Source of the DNA: Bacteroides sp. UBA1773
Lineage (GTDB): Bacteria > Bacteroidota > Bacteroidia > Bacteroidales > Bacteroidaceae
Length of the DNA stretch: 23,742 nt
Reading direction: 5' to 3'
Assembly: GCA_002315285.1 (NCBI GenBank)
Contig: DCGR01000089.1
Coordinates: 1 to 23,742, forward strand
Shown here piece by piece: positions 13,553 to 22,281 of the stretch. The translations under genes and the position numbers were made by a program. The notes under the pieces were generated by a model, which worked only from the letters and a program-made list of their open reading frames with translations, did no database searches and was not told the origin of the DNA. Each line of letters starts with the position of its first letter. Position 1 is the first letter of the stretch.

Positions 13553-15127
13553 CTACCCTATTTCCAGCATTACTCCTCCATACGCTGGCACATCAAGCAT
13601 GATGGGAGTTTCGGGCATGAAATCAAGGAATATCGATTGGTCAGACAACAAGTCGCGAGCATTTGTCTCGTATCGCGCATCAAGGCGCAAATAATCAAAG
13701 GCATGCTGCGGTACACGCACACCGCGCCGAACATCTTCCCTATCAAAATTCACGACAATAAGCAACAACTGTGAATCGCTTTTGCGCAGAAACGCGTATT
13801 GACGATGCTCATCAAATAGCGAACCCTCCACGTTGGCATATTGCAAATCGAAGAAACTTCCCTCACACAGTGCTGAAGATTCGCTACACTGACGCAGCAA
13901 ACGCTGATAAAAGTACTGTATTCGCTCTTCTTCGGCAGTCAACTTTCCTTGCAGCCTGCGATGGAGCGAATCGACCGACCAATAATCGAAAATGGATGTA
14001 CGCCCATCACGGCCAGAAAAGCCTTCTTCATCCATGCCAGGCTCACCCAGTTCCTGACCGGCATAAACCATCAGCGGCGAAGAGGACATACAGGCACTCA
14101 CTATCATGGCAGGAAAAGCCTTACGGGCATCACCAGCAAAGAACGATGAGGCAACACGTTGTTCGTCATGGTTTTCCATGAAATGAAGCATGTGGCCACA
14201 AATGTCTTCTTGCTGCTGCCAGCAACGGGTAATGCCCAAAGCAGACTGTCCACAACTCACAATGCCACGCAAAGTGTCGTAAAGCCCCACCTTGTCGTAC
14301 AAATAATCGAAACCTCCGTAATGCAAGTAGTTGCGATATTGCTGTGGATCATACACCTCAGCGATGAACACAATCTGCGGATATCGCTTCCTGATTTCTG
14401 ATGTCGCCCAATGCCAAAAGTCAACTGTCACCATTTCTGCCATGTCGCATCGGAAAGCGTCAACCCCTTGAGCAGCCCAATACAACAAGATGTGGCACAT
14501 CTTCTCCCAAGTATCGCGCTCAGTATAGTTGAGTTTCACCGTTTCGTACCAATCGTTGCGCGTGGGCGACGGAGTGAAACAATCGTTACCCGTGGCTCTT
14601 GCGGGTGTTTCCACATAACCATTCCAATTAATCTCACCACCGAGTGTAGTGCCAGGCAACACATGGAAATTCCTGTCAGTAAAATCCTCCACACCTGCTG
14701 GCTTCATCACACTTTTGTATTCGCGAGCAAGGTGATTGGGCACAAAGTCCATCACGAACTTCAAACCTGCCTCGTGGGTACGCTTCACCAATTGTCTGAA
14801 CTCGGCAAGACGTTCGTCCACATGCTGTGCAAGGTCAGGGTCGATGTCATAATAATCCCGAATGGCATATGGTGATCCCGCACGTCCCTTCACCGTGGCA
14901 TGATGGCAAGAGGGAATGCCGTGTGCGGAATAATCGGTGCAAGTGGCATGAGCCAACAATCCAGTGAACCACACGTGCGAGAATCCAAGTTCGCGGATCC
15001 TCAACAGCTCCCCGGCTGTGAAGTCGTTCATTTTTCCACAACCATTTTGGCGAATTGAGCCGTAAGGCAGATTCACATGCGCCACATTGCCATACAGCCG
15101 AGGCAACACTTGATAGATTACAATCAT
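13553..15127 (-). CDS. GH13 alpha-amylase-family glycosidase, cytoplasmic
   Basis: A 524-residue (beta/alpha)8 glycosidase of the alpha-amylase clan. The conserved regions are present: DFVPNH (127-132), GVDAFRCDMAE with the nucleophile Asp228, FIAEVYD with the acid/base Glu257, and MENHDEQR with Asp321. There is no signal peptide, so it should act on intracellular alpha-glucans or maltodextrin-type substrates; exact specificity cannot be told. A C-terminal beta domain follows from about residue 430. The ATG at 15127 overlaps the fabD stop codon as ATGA, which implies translational coupling and supports this start over an upstream one inside fabD. It is the last gene of the minus-strand run that begins with the ABM-domain gene. 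Its pairing with fatty acid synthesis is unexpected. Confidence 0.92.
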   Translation of the reverse strand: MIVIYQVLPRLYGNVAHVNLPYGSIRQNGCGKMNDFTAGELLRIRELGFSHVWFTGLLAHATCTDYSAHGIPSCHHATVKGRAGSPYAIRDYYDIDPDLAQHVDERLAEFRQLVKRTHEAGLKFVMDFVPNHLAREYKSVMKPAGVEDFTDRNFHVLPGTTLGGEINWNGYVETPARATGNDCFTPSPTRNDWYETVKLNYTERDTWEKMCHILLYWAAQGVDAFRCDMAEMVTVDFWHWATSEIRKRYPQIVFIAEVYDPQQYRNYLHYGGFDYLYDKVGLYDTLRGIVSCGQSALGITRCWQQQEDICGHMLHFMENHDEQRVASSFFAGDARKAFPAMIVSACMSSSPLMVYAGQELGEPGMDEEGFSGRDGRTSIFDYWSVDSLHRRLQGKLTAEEERIQYFYQRLLRQCSESSALCEGSFFDLQYANVEGSLFDEHRQYAFLRKSDSQLLLIVVNFDREDVRRGVRVPQHAFDYLRLDARYETNARDLLSDQSIFLDFMPETPIMLDVPAYGGVMLEIG

Positions 15128-15987
15128 TTCCTGATTTTCTTGATCAGTCCTTGCAACACTGTACCAGGACCGCACTCTACAAATTCCTCGGCACCATCGG
15201 CCAACATGTGTTCCACACATTGTGTCCAGCGAACCGGATTGGTAAGTTGTGCCATGAGATTCTCCTTGATTTCATCCGGATTGACATGAGGAAGCCCATC
15301 CACATTTTGATAGATAGGACAAGTGGGATGCATGAATTCCGTCCTACTGATTGCTTCACCAAGTTCGACCCGTGCAGGCTCCATCAACGGAGAATGGAAC
15401 GCTCCACCCACTTTTAGTGGTAATGCCCGTTTGGCCCCAACTGCCTTCATGGCATCACATGCCTTGCCGATACCAGCCACAGTACCAGAAATGACCACCT
15501 GTCCAGGGCAGTTATAATTGGCAGGAACAACCATCTCGCCCTCTTTCTGCAGGTCCAAGCAAATCCGTTCCACCTGTTCATCGGGCAAAGCAAGAATGGC
15601 AGCCATCGTAGAAGGTTGCGTTTCACATGCCTTTTGCATAGCCATCGCACGTGCATGGACAAGTTTCAGACCACTCTCAAACGAAAGGACTCTACAAGCC
15701 ACCAATGCGGAAAACTCGCCCAACGAATGGCCAGCCACCATATCGGGCTTGAAATCATCACCCAAGCAAAGTGCCGTAACAACCGAGTGGAGAAACACGG
15801 CAGGTTGTGTCACTTTTGTCTGGCGCAAATCCTCATCTGTCCCTTCAAACATCAAATCGGTGATTCGAAATCCCAATATGTCATTCGCTTTTTCAAACAA
15901 ATCCTTGGCTACAGGATATTCATCGTATAAATTCTTGCCCATACCTACCGACTGGGCACCCTGTCCGGGAAAAACGTATGCCTTCAT
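15124..15987 (-). CDS. fabD: Malonyl-CoA:ACP transacylase
   Basis: A 287-residue cytoplasmic enzyme that loads the malonyl group from CoA onto acyl carrier protein for fatty acid elongation. It shows the family's N-terminal FPGQGAQ (6-12), the nucleophile elbow GHSLGE (Ser88), the carboxylate-binding Arg in HARAMAMQ (Arg113) and the catalytic His in GGAFHSPLM (His198). Length is slightly below the usual 300-310, but no part appears to be missing. The start is ATG after an A/G-rich AAAGAGAAAAAG. It lies 52 bases after hslR and overlaps the GH13 start by four bases. Other fab genes, which often accompany fabD, are absent here. Confidence 0.96.
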   Translation of the reverse strand: MKAYVFPGQGAQSVGMGKNLYDEYPVAKDLFEKANDILGFRITDLMFEGTDEDLRQTKVTQPAVFLHSVVTALCLGDDFKPDMVAGHSLGEFSALVACRVLSFESGLKLVHARAMAMQKACETQPSTMAAILALPDEQVERICLDLQKEGEMVVPANYNCPGQVVISGTVAGIGKACDAMKAVGAKRALPLKVGGAFHSPLMEPARVELGEAISRTEFMHPTCPIYQNVDGLPHVNPDEIKENLMAQLTNPVRWTQCVEHMLADGAEEFVECGPGTVLQGLIKKIRK

Positions 15988-16039
15988 CTTTTTCTCTTTA
16001 GTCTTTCTTCTTGAATAATCTTGTATGTGTCGTCACGTT

Positions 16040-16435
16040 TCATTCATCATCGAAATCAAAATCCTCAAAATCGATAAATTCATCCAACTCACGCCGATCC
16101 TTCTTCGTTGGTCGGCCAGTACCTTTCGCCCTATCCACAAAGCCGCTGATACGGCTCATTTCAAGCAATTCATACTGATTGGGGGGAGTAATGTTTTCCA
16201 GCACCTCTGCCACAAGTTTTGCGCCCACTCGGTTTTCTATAGGCTTCAGCACCCTGAACGAATAAGTGATGGGAGGTTTCCTCACCTCTATCACATCTCC
16301 TTCCTTGATGCTGCGTGCTGGCTTCATGGGCACTCCCTGCATCATCACGCGTCCCTTCTTGCAAGCCTCAGCAGCTACCGTGCGGGTCTTGAATATGCGT
16401 GCGGCCCACAGCCATTTGTCCAATCTTGCCTCCAC
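16040..16435 (-). CDS. hslR: S4-domain RNA-binding protein, heat shock protein 15 (HslR) type
   Basis: A 131-residue basic protein with an N-terminal S4 RNA-binding domain (about 1-60): RLDKWLWAARIFKTRT, then AACKKGRV-type and GDVIEV segments. The family member Hsp15 of E. coli binds stalled 50S subunits carrying nascent peptide-tRNA and helps recycle them. The C-terminus is a strongly acidic tail (ELDEFIDFEDFDFDDE). The start is GTG at 16435-16433: reading upstream in the same frame meets the TGA of rmlB after two codons, so no ATG start is possible. It lies 6 bases after rmlB and is part of the same run as fabD and the GH13 gene. Confidence 0.88.
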   Translation of the reverse strand: MEARLDKWLWAARIFKTRTVAAEACKKGRVMMQGVPMKPARSIKEGDVIEVRKPPITYSFRVLKPIENRVGAKLVAEVLENITPPNQYELLEMSRISGFVDRAKGTGRPTKKDRRELDEFIDFEDFDFDDE

Positions 16436-16441
16436 TTTATG

Positions 16442-17569
16442 TCAATGGTTCTGATACATGTCGTCATAATACTTCCGATAGTCACCCGATGTCACATTGT
16501 CCATCCATGCCTGATTATCAAGATACCATCTTACAGTTTTCTCAATACCCTCCTCAAACTGCAGACTCGGTTCCCAACCAAGTTCTTTCTGCAATTTAGA
16601 AGAATCGATGGCGTAACGCAAATCATGGCCAGCACGGTCAGTGACGTATGTTATCAAGTTCAGGTCCTCACCCTCTCGGCGACCGAGCAATCGATCGACA
16701 GTTTTAATCAACACCCTTATGATATCTATGTTTTTCCACTCGTTGAACCCACCGATGTTGTACGTGTCGGCCACCTTTCCCTCGTGAAAAATAAGGTCGA
16801 TAGCCCGCGCGTGATCCTCCACATACAACCAGTCGCGCACATTCTCGCCTTTGCCATACACCGGCAATGCCTTGCGCAACTTGATGTTGTTGATGAAAAG
16901 CGGAATGAGCTTTTCAGGAAACTGATAAGGGCCATAGTTGTTCGAACAGTTTGTCACGATGGATGGCATTCCGTAAGTATCGTGGAAAGCTCTGACGAAA
17001 TGATCCGAACTGGCCTTGCTGGCAGAGTAAGGCGAGTGAGGCTGGTATTTCATGTCCTCAGTAAAAAAAACCAGGCCATAGGCCTCATGATGTTCAACCG
17101 ATGACGCTCGGGTGGAAAAGGGTGGTCTCACACCTTCTGGATGAGTCATTTCCAATGCACCATACACCTCATCGGTACTGATATGATAGAAACGCTTGCC
17201 GTCCCATCCCTGTGGTTGCCAATATTCCTTGGCAGCCTGCAGCAAGGTGATGGTACCCAAGACATTGGTGCGTGCAAATGTGAACGGATCCTTGATGCTC
17301 CTGTCCACATGACTTTCAGCAGCAAGATGGATAATACCATCAACCTCATGTTCGCGAAGCAACTTACACATGCGGTCATAATCACAGACATCGGCTTTCA
17401 CAAATGTATAGTTCGGGAAGTCTTCCACATCTTTCAAGTTTGCTAAATTACCTGCGTAGGTCAGTTTATCGACATTGATGATGTGGTATTCTGGATACTT
17501 TTTCACCAACAACCTTACGACGTGGCTACCTATGAATCCGGCACCGCCGGTCACAACAATATTCTTCAT
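16442..17569 (-). CDS. rmlB: dTDP-glucose 4,6-dehydratase
   Basis: A 375-residue NAD+-dependent short-chain dehydrogenase/reductase that turns dTDP-glucose into dTDP-4-keto-6-deoxyglucose, the second step towards dTDP-rhamnose. It shows the Rossmann loop TGGAGFIGS (7-15), the active-site STDEVYG with Thr132, Asp133 and Glu134, and YSASK with Tyr181 and Lys185. Between them lies an insertion of about 25 residues relative to enterobacterial RmlB (MTHPEGVRPPFSTRASS onward), which I associate with Bacteroidetes enzymes. I start at the ATG at 17569, giving MKNIVVTGG; an in-frame ATG eight codons earlier is less likely. The rmlA, rmlC and rmlD genes are not in the window, so the pathway must be split. 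It lies 30 bases after the ABM-domain gene. Confidence 0.95.
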   Translation of the reverse strand: MKNIVVTGGAGFIGSHVVRLLVKKYPEYHIINVDKLTYAGNLANLKDVEDFPNYTFVKADVCDYDRMCKLLREHEVDGIIHLAAESHVDRSIKDPFTFARTNVLGTITLLQAAKEYWQPQGWDGKRFYHISTDEVYGALEMTHPEGVRPPFSTRASSVEHHEAYGLVFFTEDMKYQPHSPYSASKASSDHFVRAFHDTYGMPSIVTNCSNNYGPYQFPEKLIPLFINNIKLRKALPVYGKGENVRDWLYVEDHARAIDLIFHEGKVADTYNIGGFNEWKNIDIIRVLIKTVDRLLGRREGEDLNLITYVTDRAGHDLRYAIDSSKLQKELGWEPSLQFEEGIEKTVRWYLDNQAWMDNVTSGDYRKYYDDMYQNH

Positions 17570-17599
17570 TTTCCTTCGATTATAATGAATCAAACCCTG

Positions 17600-17878
17600 T
17601 TATAACACGAGACGCTCCACTGTCAACTCGCCACATTCTTTCACAATGGCAACATACTTCACAAATTCGGGTGTATTGCCATGCTTTTCGAGTGCCTGTT
17701 CATCAGTCCATGTTTCACAAATCATAAACACATCCGCGCGAGTAACACTTTGAAAGGCATCGTAAGCAATGTTGCCTTCGTGTTTGCGAGAACAATCCGT
17801 CAGCATCATGGCCGCACGTAGCGCCCTTGCATAATCAGCCGGATTATTTGACTTAAAAAAACAATTTAACCTAATCAT
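17600..17878 (-). CDS. Small ABM-domain (antibiotic biosynthesis monooxygenase-like) protein
   Basis: A 92-residue ferredoxin-like fold protein of the ABM/YgiN group. The pattern is a beta strand (MIRLNCFFKSN), a helix with paired Ala and Met (ALRAAMMLTDCSRK), a strand with GNIAYDAFQS, then the typical FMICETWTDEQALEKHGNTPEF, where E-x-W and the H before the last helix are family hallmarks. Members act as small cofactor-free oxygenases or quinol oxidases, or bind heme; the activity here is unknown. It is the first gene of the run leading into rmlB, hslR, fabD and the GH13 gene and lies 28 bases downstream of a -7 element. Nothing in the neighbours suggests antibiotic synthesis. Confidence 0.8.
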   Translation of the reverse strand: MIRLNCFFKSNNPADYARALRAAMMLTDCSRKHEGNIAYDAFQSVTRADVFMICETWTDEQALEKHGNTPEFVKYVAIVKECGELTVERLVL

Positions 17879-17906
17879 TATATAATTGCCTTAACCTAAC
17901 TAGCCA

Positions 17907-17914
17907 CAAAGATA
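17907..17914 (-). promoter_or_regulatory. -7 element for the ABM-rmlB-hslR-fabD-GH13 run
   Basis: On the minus strand TATCTTTG matches TAnnTTTG exactly, 28 bases before the ABM ATG. The -33 region has CTTTC rather than TTTG. It lies in the 111-base gap after the ZIP gene and is the only clear promoter for the following five genes. Confidence 0.55.
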
Positions 17915-17989
17915 AGCAAAATATCGAGAAAGCCATATATTATCCCTTCTTTTGTTGGCATTTCATTTCCAACTTTTCACAAGGGAGCC

Positions 17990-18742
17990 TCACACCATGT
18001 TTTCGAGCAGCAACACCGCCACGAATCCCAGCAGCAAAGAATATGTCGCCTGTTTTTGATAACCGTGGGCATGGGTTTCGGGAATCATTTCATCACTCAC
18101 CACATAAAGCATGGCCCCACCCGCGAAAGCCAACATCACAGGCAGAAAAAATGCAGAGATGACACCCAACGAATAGCCTATCCATACACCTGCCACTTCG
18201 ATGATGGCAATACCCAGTGATATGATCAATGTACGCATCCTGCTTACGCCTGCCAACAGCAACGGTGAAATCACCACCATTCCTTCCGGGATATTCTGCA
18301 GGGCTATACCGAAAGTCACCGTCCAAGCATTGTCAAGGTTGTCGACATTGAAGCCTACACCTGTGGCCATGCCCTCCGGAAGCTTGTGAATGGCTATTGC
18401 CATCACAAACAACAGAATCTTGTTGATGGAAGTGTTGTGCTGGTGCCGTTCAGGATCGAGTCCGGTGATATGATGCAGATGTGGAGTCACAAAATCTATT
18501 ATATTCAGGAACAATGCACCACCCAACACACCGGCAAGCACCATCCACCAACCTGATGCGCCGGCAAGTTCAGAAGAAGGCACCAAAAGTCCTAACACGG
18601 CAACTGAAAGCATCACCCCCGCACAAAATCCAAGAATGATGTCATTCCATTTGTGAGGCACTTCCTTCACAAGAAATCCCAACAGAATGCCTACGACCGA
18701 AGCGCCACACAATCCAAAAGCACTTGTCCAAACCTGACTCAT
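17990..18742 (-). CDS. zupT: ZIP-family divalent metal transporter
   Basis: A 250-residue inner-membrane protein with about eight hydrophobic segments, the size and pattern of bacterial ZIP (ZupT-like) importers of zinc and other divalent cations. The two metal-site helices are recognisable: AIAIHKLPEGMATGVGF (His119, Glu123) and ALQNIPEGMVV (Asn150, Glu153). The variable loop before them is His-rich (TPHLHHITG, ERHQHN), as expected for a cytoplasmic metal-binding loop. The start is ATG, 12 bases after the heparinase-like gene. It is the last gene of the minus-strand run from the CE7 esterase. The metal is inferred from the family only, and the zupT name is tentative. Confidence 0.87.
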   Translation of the reverse strand: MSQVWTSAFGLCGASVVGILLGFLVKEVPHKWNDIILGFCAGVMLSVAVLGLLVPSSELAGASGWWMVLAGVLGGALFLNIIDFVTPHLHHITGLDPERHQHNTSINKILLFVMAIAIHKLPEGMATGVGFNVDNLDNAWTVTFGIALQNIPEGMVVISPLLLAGVSRMRTLIISLGIAIIEVAGVWIGYSLGVISAFFLPVMLAFAGGAMLYVVSDEMIPETHAHGYQKQATYSLLLGFVAVLLLENMV

Positions 18743-18754
18743 CCGACCCTAAAT

Positions 18755-20779
18755 CTAACGTATCACCTCTATCTTTATCTCGTATGAACCACTGATAGGA
18801 GCATCGGTTGCCGAACTGAGACTGATACGTTTCAGCTCTGGTCCCCAAATGCTTGAATGGCGGACATCATCAAGTACACGTGTGGTCACTTCAGTTGTGA
18901 AGGTCTTCGGATAGATCATACGTATGCCGACATTGCCATTCCTCACCATAAGCAAACCAGGTGTCACCAGCTCCACATCTCCCTTCACAAGAAAATGCTC
19001 CACATCGGCTGCTTTGCGTTTCCTCAACTCGTAATCCTCACGGATTATGAGCGAGGAACCTCTACGTGAATCCGTAAGCTGATAAGTGCGTTTCCACGAT
19101 GTACAAGCCGCTTCATCAGGGAAAGCACTTTCAAGCCCCAGACTCAAGGTGTGTCTCGAACCGTTCTTCTTATACGTGGCACTGCTGGTGTGATATGCTC
19201 TTCCAGCCTCTTCCTGAACACCATTTATGAGCGGCAAGTTGTGCCACTGGGCTTGCATCGACCAAATGGAATAGCGCTCGTGCGTAAATGTCTGACGCAT
19301 ATAAGTAGTTGGACCCACATCCAAAATCAGCGGTTCATTGTCCTTGAAGAACACAAATGTGCCCACATCGTTATGGTTATGGCTTTCGCCGTTATATCCT
19401 CCCTTCGCTCCAAAATAGCAATTGTCGGCAGTCCGGACCATGCACACTTCCGTCTCGTCATACCACGTGGCGGCCGGTACATCCTTGCGTAATTCTGCCA
19501 ACGTTGCCGTCATACCTATCTGCGCCACTCTGGCGTTGGCTTCATCCACAACCTGCCGCACTTCATTCCAATGCTGAAGCAGACAAAAATCACGCCACAT
19601 CTCGCCACCCAATCCACGCGGCATCTCAAATTGTTTCTCACCAGCCAGTCCCAGCAACGCGAACCGTTGCATCTCCATACTGTTCACAGCCTTGCCATAC
19701 AACCATACGATTGAGAAACTTGGACGTATGCAGGCCGGTGCATCAGCAAAGTTGAGTGTGTAGTGTTTGCCTCCTATGTATGCCCTTGATGTATATTCTC
19801 CCATGCGGCGTATGCGTTCGTTGCCAAGCAGGTTGAAACGTCCACCCGAAGCGTCGTACAATATCTGCAAATATTCCCATACTTTTCCAGCGGCATGCGA
19901 CCAATACGATGGTCCTTCCTCGCAAGCGCCGTCAGACTGTACATAGTTCAAGAAGTTATCGACCGAAGCCACCGATTTCTTCAAGAAGCGATGCAATGTA
20001 TCGTTGTCCTGTTCCACAAGCAAGAATGAAATCAGTATGTTCGTATTCACCCACGGATTCCAATTGTTCACCGAGTCGTATGTTCCATTCTGGAAGTTCG
20101 GAGTGTTGCCAATCCACCAGTTGCAGATATCCTCCCCATCGTCGAGATAGCTGTCAAAAATCTCCCGTTTCAATGCTTTCCGCAGGTCACGGCACACCAC
20201 TGGATCGATCTTGTCAAGATCCTTCTCGAAAAAATGGAGCCCATAGCTCAGCATCTGCGCCAAAGTACCAGCACCCAGGTCTATAAGCTTGTCGGCCGAG
20301 TCAGGTATTGCACGATGGCTACGTTGGTTGGGAGTGTGCGCCGAATACACCCACGAGGGGGTAGTGGCATAGTACCACATGCCATTCAAGATTTGCTCCA
20401 TGAAACGTCCCTTGCCCTCAGCCAACTCTGCATAGAGCAACGCACCCAAGGCCATTCGGTTGGCACTCCAAATGTCTTGCATCACGTAACGATTGCCTGA
20501 CCTTTCAAACTCCAGATATTCCGTAGCCATGATGGCTTGCCATCTGTATTGCAGATACTCCTCGCCTCGCCTGACAAGCTGAGTCCTGAGTTTCTCGTCC
20601 AACAGTTTTTCCCAACCAGCACGATTGTCATAGTCTGGCAGATTGAGCCATTCGGCTCCTGGGCGGAACGATTCGGCCACCCCAATCTCGGCATATTTTG
20701 TTTTCAGTAAATCCTTTTGTGCAAACATCACTGCCGACAACGACAAGGCCACACACAATAATAATAACGTTCTGTTCAT
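18755..20779 (-). CDS. Heparinase II/III-like protein, exported
   Basis: A 674-residue protein with a signal peptide (LLLLCVALSLSAVMFAQ, probable cleavage near residue 21). It has an alpha-toroid N-terminal half (about 25-380) with NNWNPWVNTN (238-247) and EEGPSYWSHAAGK (287-299), then a beta-sandwich domain with the hallmark GESHNHNDVGTFVFF (464-478). These are the marks of the heparinase II/III superfamily, whose members cleave glycosaminoglycans, alginate or other uronate-containing glycans by beta-elimination. The actual substrate and PL family cannot be fixed by eye. The ATG at 20779 is chosen; a TTG one codon upstream is also possible. It lies between mscS-like (27-30 bases) and ZIP (12 bases) genes. 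Its product would be a substrate type for the GH88 enzyme at 2394-3593, but the two are far apart. Confidence 0.85.
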   Translation of the reverse strand: MNRTLLLLCVALSLSAVMFAQKDLLKTKYAEIGVAESFRPGAEWLNLPDYDNRAGWEKLLDEKLRTQLVRRGEEYLQYRWQAIMATEYLEFERSGNRYVMQDIWSANRMALGALLYAELAEGKGRFMEQILNGMWYYATTPSWVYSAHTPNQRSHRAIPDSADKLIDLGAGTLAQMLSYGLHFFEKDLDKIDPVVCRDLRKALKREIFDSYLDDGEDICNWWIGNTPNFQNGTYDSVNNWNPWVNTNILISFLLVEQDNDTLHRFLKKSVASVDNFLNYVQSDGACEEGPSYWSHAAGKVWEYLQILYDASGGRFNLLGNERIRRMGEYTSRAYIGGKHYTLNFADAPACIRPSFSIVWLYGKAVNSMEMQRFALLGLAGEKQFEMPRGLGGEMWRDFCLLQHWNEVRQVVDEANARVAQIGMTATLAELRKDVPAATWYDETEVCMVRTADNCYFGAKGGYNGESHNHNDVGTFVFFKDNEPLILDVGPTTYMRQTFTHERYSIWSMQAQWHNLPLINGVQEEAGRAYHTSSATYKKNGSRHTLSLGLESAFPDEAACTSWKRTYQLTDSRRGSSLIIREDYELRKRKAADVEHFLVKGDVELVTPGLLMVRNGNVGIRMIYPKTFTTEVTTRVLDDVRHSSIWGPELKRISLSSATDAPISGSYEIKIEVIR

Positions 20780-20809
20780 CAATATGCTATTCTTGTTCGT
20801 ATTTCCTAT

Positions 20810-21640
20810 TCACGCTTCCGTATTGATGGTCAGATGAGGATACGGGAAGCTGATGCCTGCCTCATTGAACGCATCATACACTACCGTGTTGAATTCATAC
20901 AGTACGTCCCAATAGTCGGCCGTCAGCACCCACACACGCACTTTCACGTTCACGCTACTGCTTGCTAGTTCGCCCAGTTCGATGAAAGGCTTTGGGGCGG
21001 TCAGTATGCGTTTGTCACGAGCCATGCATTCGCCTAACACCTGCCTCACACGTTTCAGGTCCACACCATATTCCACCCCGAACACCCACTCCACACGACG
21101 TTTCTCCATGCGATTGTAATTTGTCACCATGGCACTACTCATGATCCCATTGGGCACATATACCACCTTGTTATCGGCCGTAATCACCACCGTATGGAAA
21201 ATCTGTATTTCCTTCACCGTGCCTTCGATACCCGATGATGCTATATAATCGCCTACTTGATAAGGGCGAAACAACAGCACGATGATGCCGCCCGCTATGT
21301 TTTGCAGCTGTCCCGAAAGAGCCATACCGATGGCCACACCTGCCGAAGCTATCAACGCAGCGAATCCGGTCAGTTCGATGCCCAACTGGCCCAAAATGGC
21401 CAGAAACAGCATGACCAGAAGCAGGATATTGAGCAGGCTCTTGAGAAACGATTGCACACTTTGGTCGAAGTGACGTCGTTGTAGCATTCTCGCAAACAAG
21501 CGGTTTATCCACTTGATGAGGTAACGGCCCACCACAAAGGCAACCGTTGCGCCCAGCAGTCGTAAGCCCACGTGAACACCCGAATCGAGCAGGCCTTGCG
21601 CTGTAGCTGTCAAGTCAAAATCACGAATGAATTCTTTCAT
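20810..21640 (-). CDS. mscS: Small-conductance mechanosensitive channel (MscS family)
   Basis: A 276-residue inner-membrane channel, close to the 286 residues of E. coli MscS. It opens under membrane tension to release solutes on osmotic downshock. Three membrane segments lie in the first 115 residues. The pore helix and following loop are recognisable in GVAIGMALSGQLQNIAGGIIVLLFRPYQVGDYI, with the Gly/Ala packing and the FRPYQVGD turn of the family. The beta domain contains GTVKEIQIFHTVV and VPNGIMSSAMVTNY, matching the family N-G motif. The cytoplasmic vestibule domain is complete. The start is ATG, 10 bases after the YciO-like gene, so it is cotranscribed with it. Confidence 0.93.
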   Translation of the reverse strand: MKEFIRDFDLTATAQGLLDSGVHVGLRLLGATVAFVVGRYLIKWINRLFARMLQRRHFDQSVQSFLKSLLNILLLVMLFLAILGQLGIELTGFAALIASAGVAIGMALSGQLQNIAGGIIVLLFRPYQVGDYIASSGIEGTVKEIQIFHTVVITADNKVVYVPNGIMSSAMVTNYNRMEKRRVEWVFGVEYGVDLKRVRQVLGECMARDKRILTAPKPFIELGELASSSVNVKVRVWVLTADYWDVLYEFNTVVYDAFNEAGISFPYPHLTINTEA

Positions 21641-21650
21641 CTGTCAAGTA

Positions 21651-22265
21651 TCATGACTCTATCAGTTCGCCTTTGCCCTGGCGCACAATCTCTGGTTCAT
21701 CACCTAAGCAGTTCACAATTGTAGCACCTTCACTCTCTCCGTAGCCACCATCTACCACCACATCCACCAGATTTTCCCAACGTTCGGCTATTAGTTCCGG
21801 ATTGGTCAAGTATTCCGTCTCATCCTCGTCATCAAGCGGTAACGTAGAACTGAGCAGAGGCACGTCCAGCTGCGAGCAGATGTCGCGCGCTATTTGATTC
21901 TCGGGAATGCGTATGGCCACCTCCTTGCGGTTCTTGAAAATCTTCGGCAGACGATTGCTGGCCTCCAGAATGAAAGCAAAGGGTCCGGGTATGTTACGCT
22001 TCACAAGTTTGAAAGTGTCATTGCTCATCTTCACATAATCGCTCAGTGCGCTCAGGCTGTTTGCCACAATGCTCAGGTGGCTTTTCTTCGGATTCAGACG
22101 CTTCAGTTCACAGATGCGTTCGATGGCCCGCTCTTTCAGCACATGGCACCCCAAGGCATATCGGGTGTCGGTCGGAAACACGATAATGCCTCCATCGTTC
22201 AGCACCTTCACTACCCGCTCCACGTCGCGTGGACTATTGTTTTTCTGATAGAGCTTCAGTATCAT
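21651..22265 (-). CDS. Sua5/YciO/YrdC-family protein
   Basis: A 204-residue cytoplasmic protein of the Sua5/YciO/YrdC family. True TsaC/Sua5 members make L-threonylcarbamoyladenylate for the t6A modification of tRNAs; YciO-type members share the fold but their role is less certain. The ATP/threonine pocket segments are visible: FPTDTRYALGCHV (31-43), KRLNPKKSHLSIV (55-67), IPGPFAFILEAS and VAIRIPENQIA. The length and the divergent loop after RLNPKK fit YciO better than Sua5, which has an extra C-terminal domain. The start is ATG, 16 bases after the CE7 gene. Whether it is the essential t6A enzyme depends on whether the genome has another copy. Confidence 0.88.
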   Translation of the reverse strand: MILKLYQKNNSPRDVERVVKVLNDGGIIVFPTDTRYALGCHVLKERAIERICELKRLNPKKSHLSIVANSLSALSDYVKMSNDTFKLVKRNIPGPFAFILEASNRLPKIFKNRKEVAIRIPENQIARDICSQLDVPLLSSTLPLDDEDETEYLTNPELIAERWENLVDVVVDGGYGESEGATIVNCLGDEPEIVRQGKGELIES

Positions 22266-22281
22266 GCCCTTCCGCAGAATC

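Noticed and set aside
16025..17104. Open frame of 359 codons on the plus strand opposite hslR and rmlB
   Set aside because: It spans two real genes and their junction, has no recognisable motif, and RmlB is certain on the other strand.
18755..20779. Considered naming the heparinase-like gene as a specific PL12, PL15 or PL21 lyase
   Set aside because: The superfamily marks are clear, but subfamily assignment needs an alignment that cannot be done by eye.
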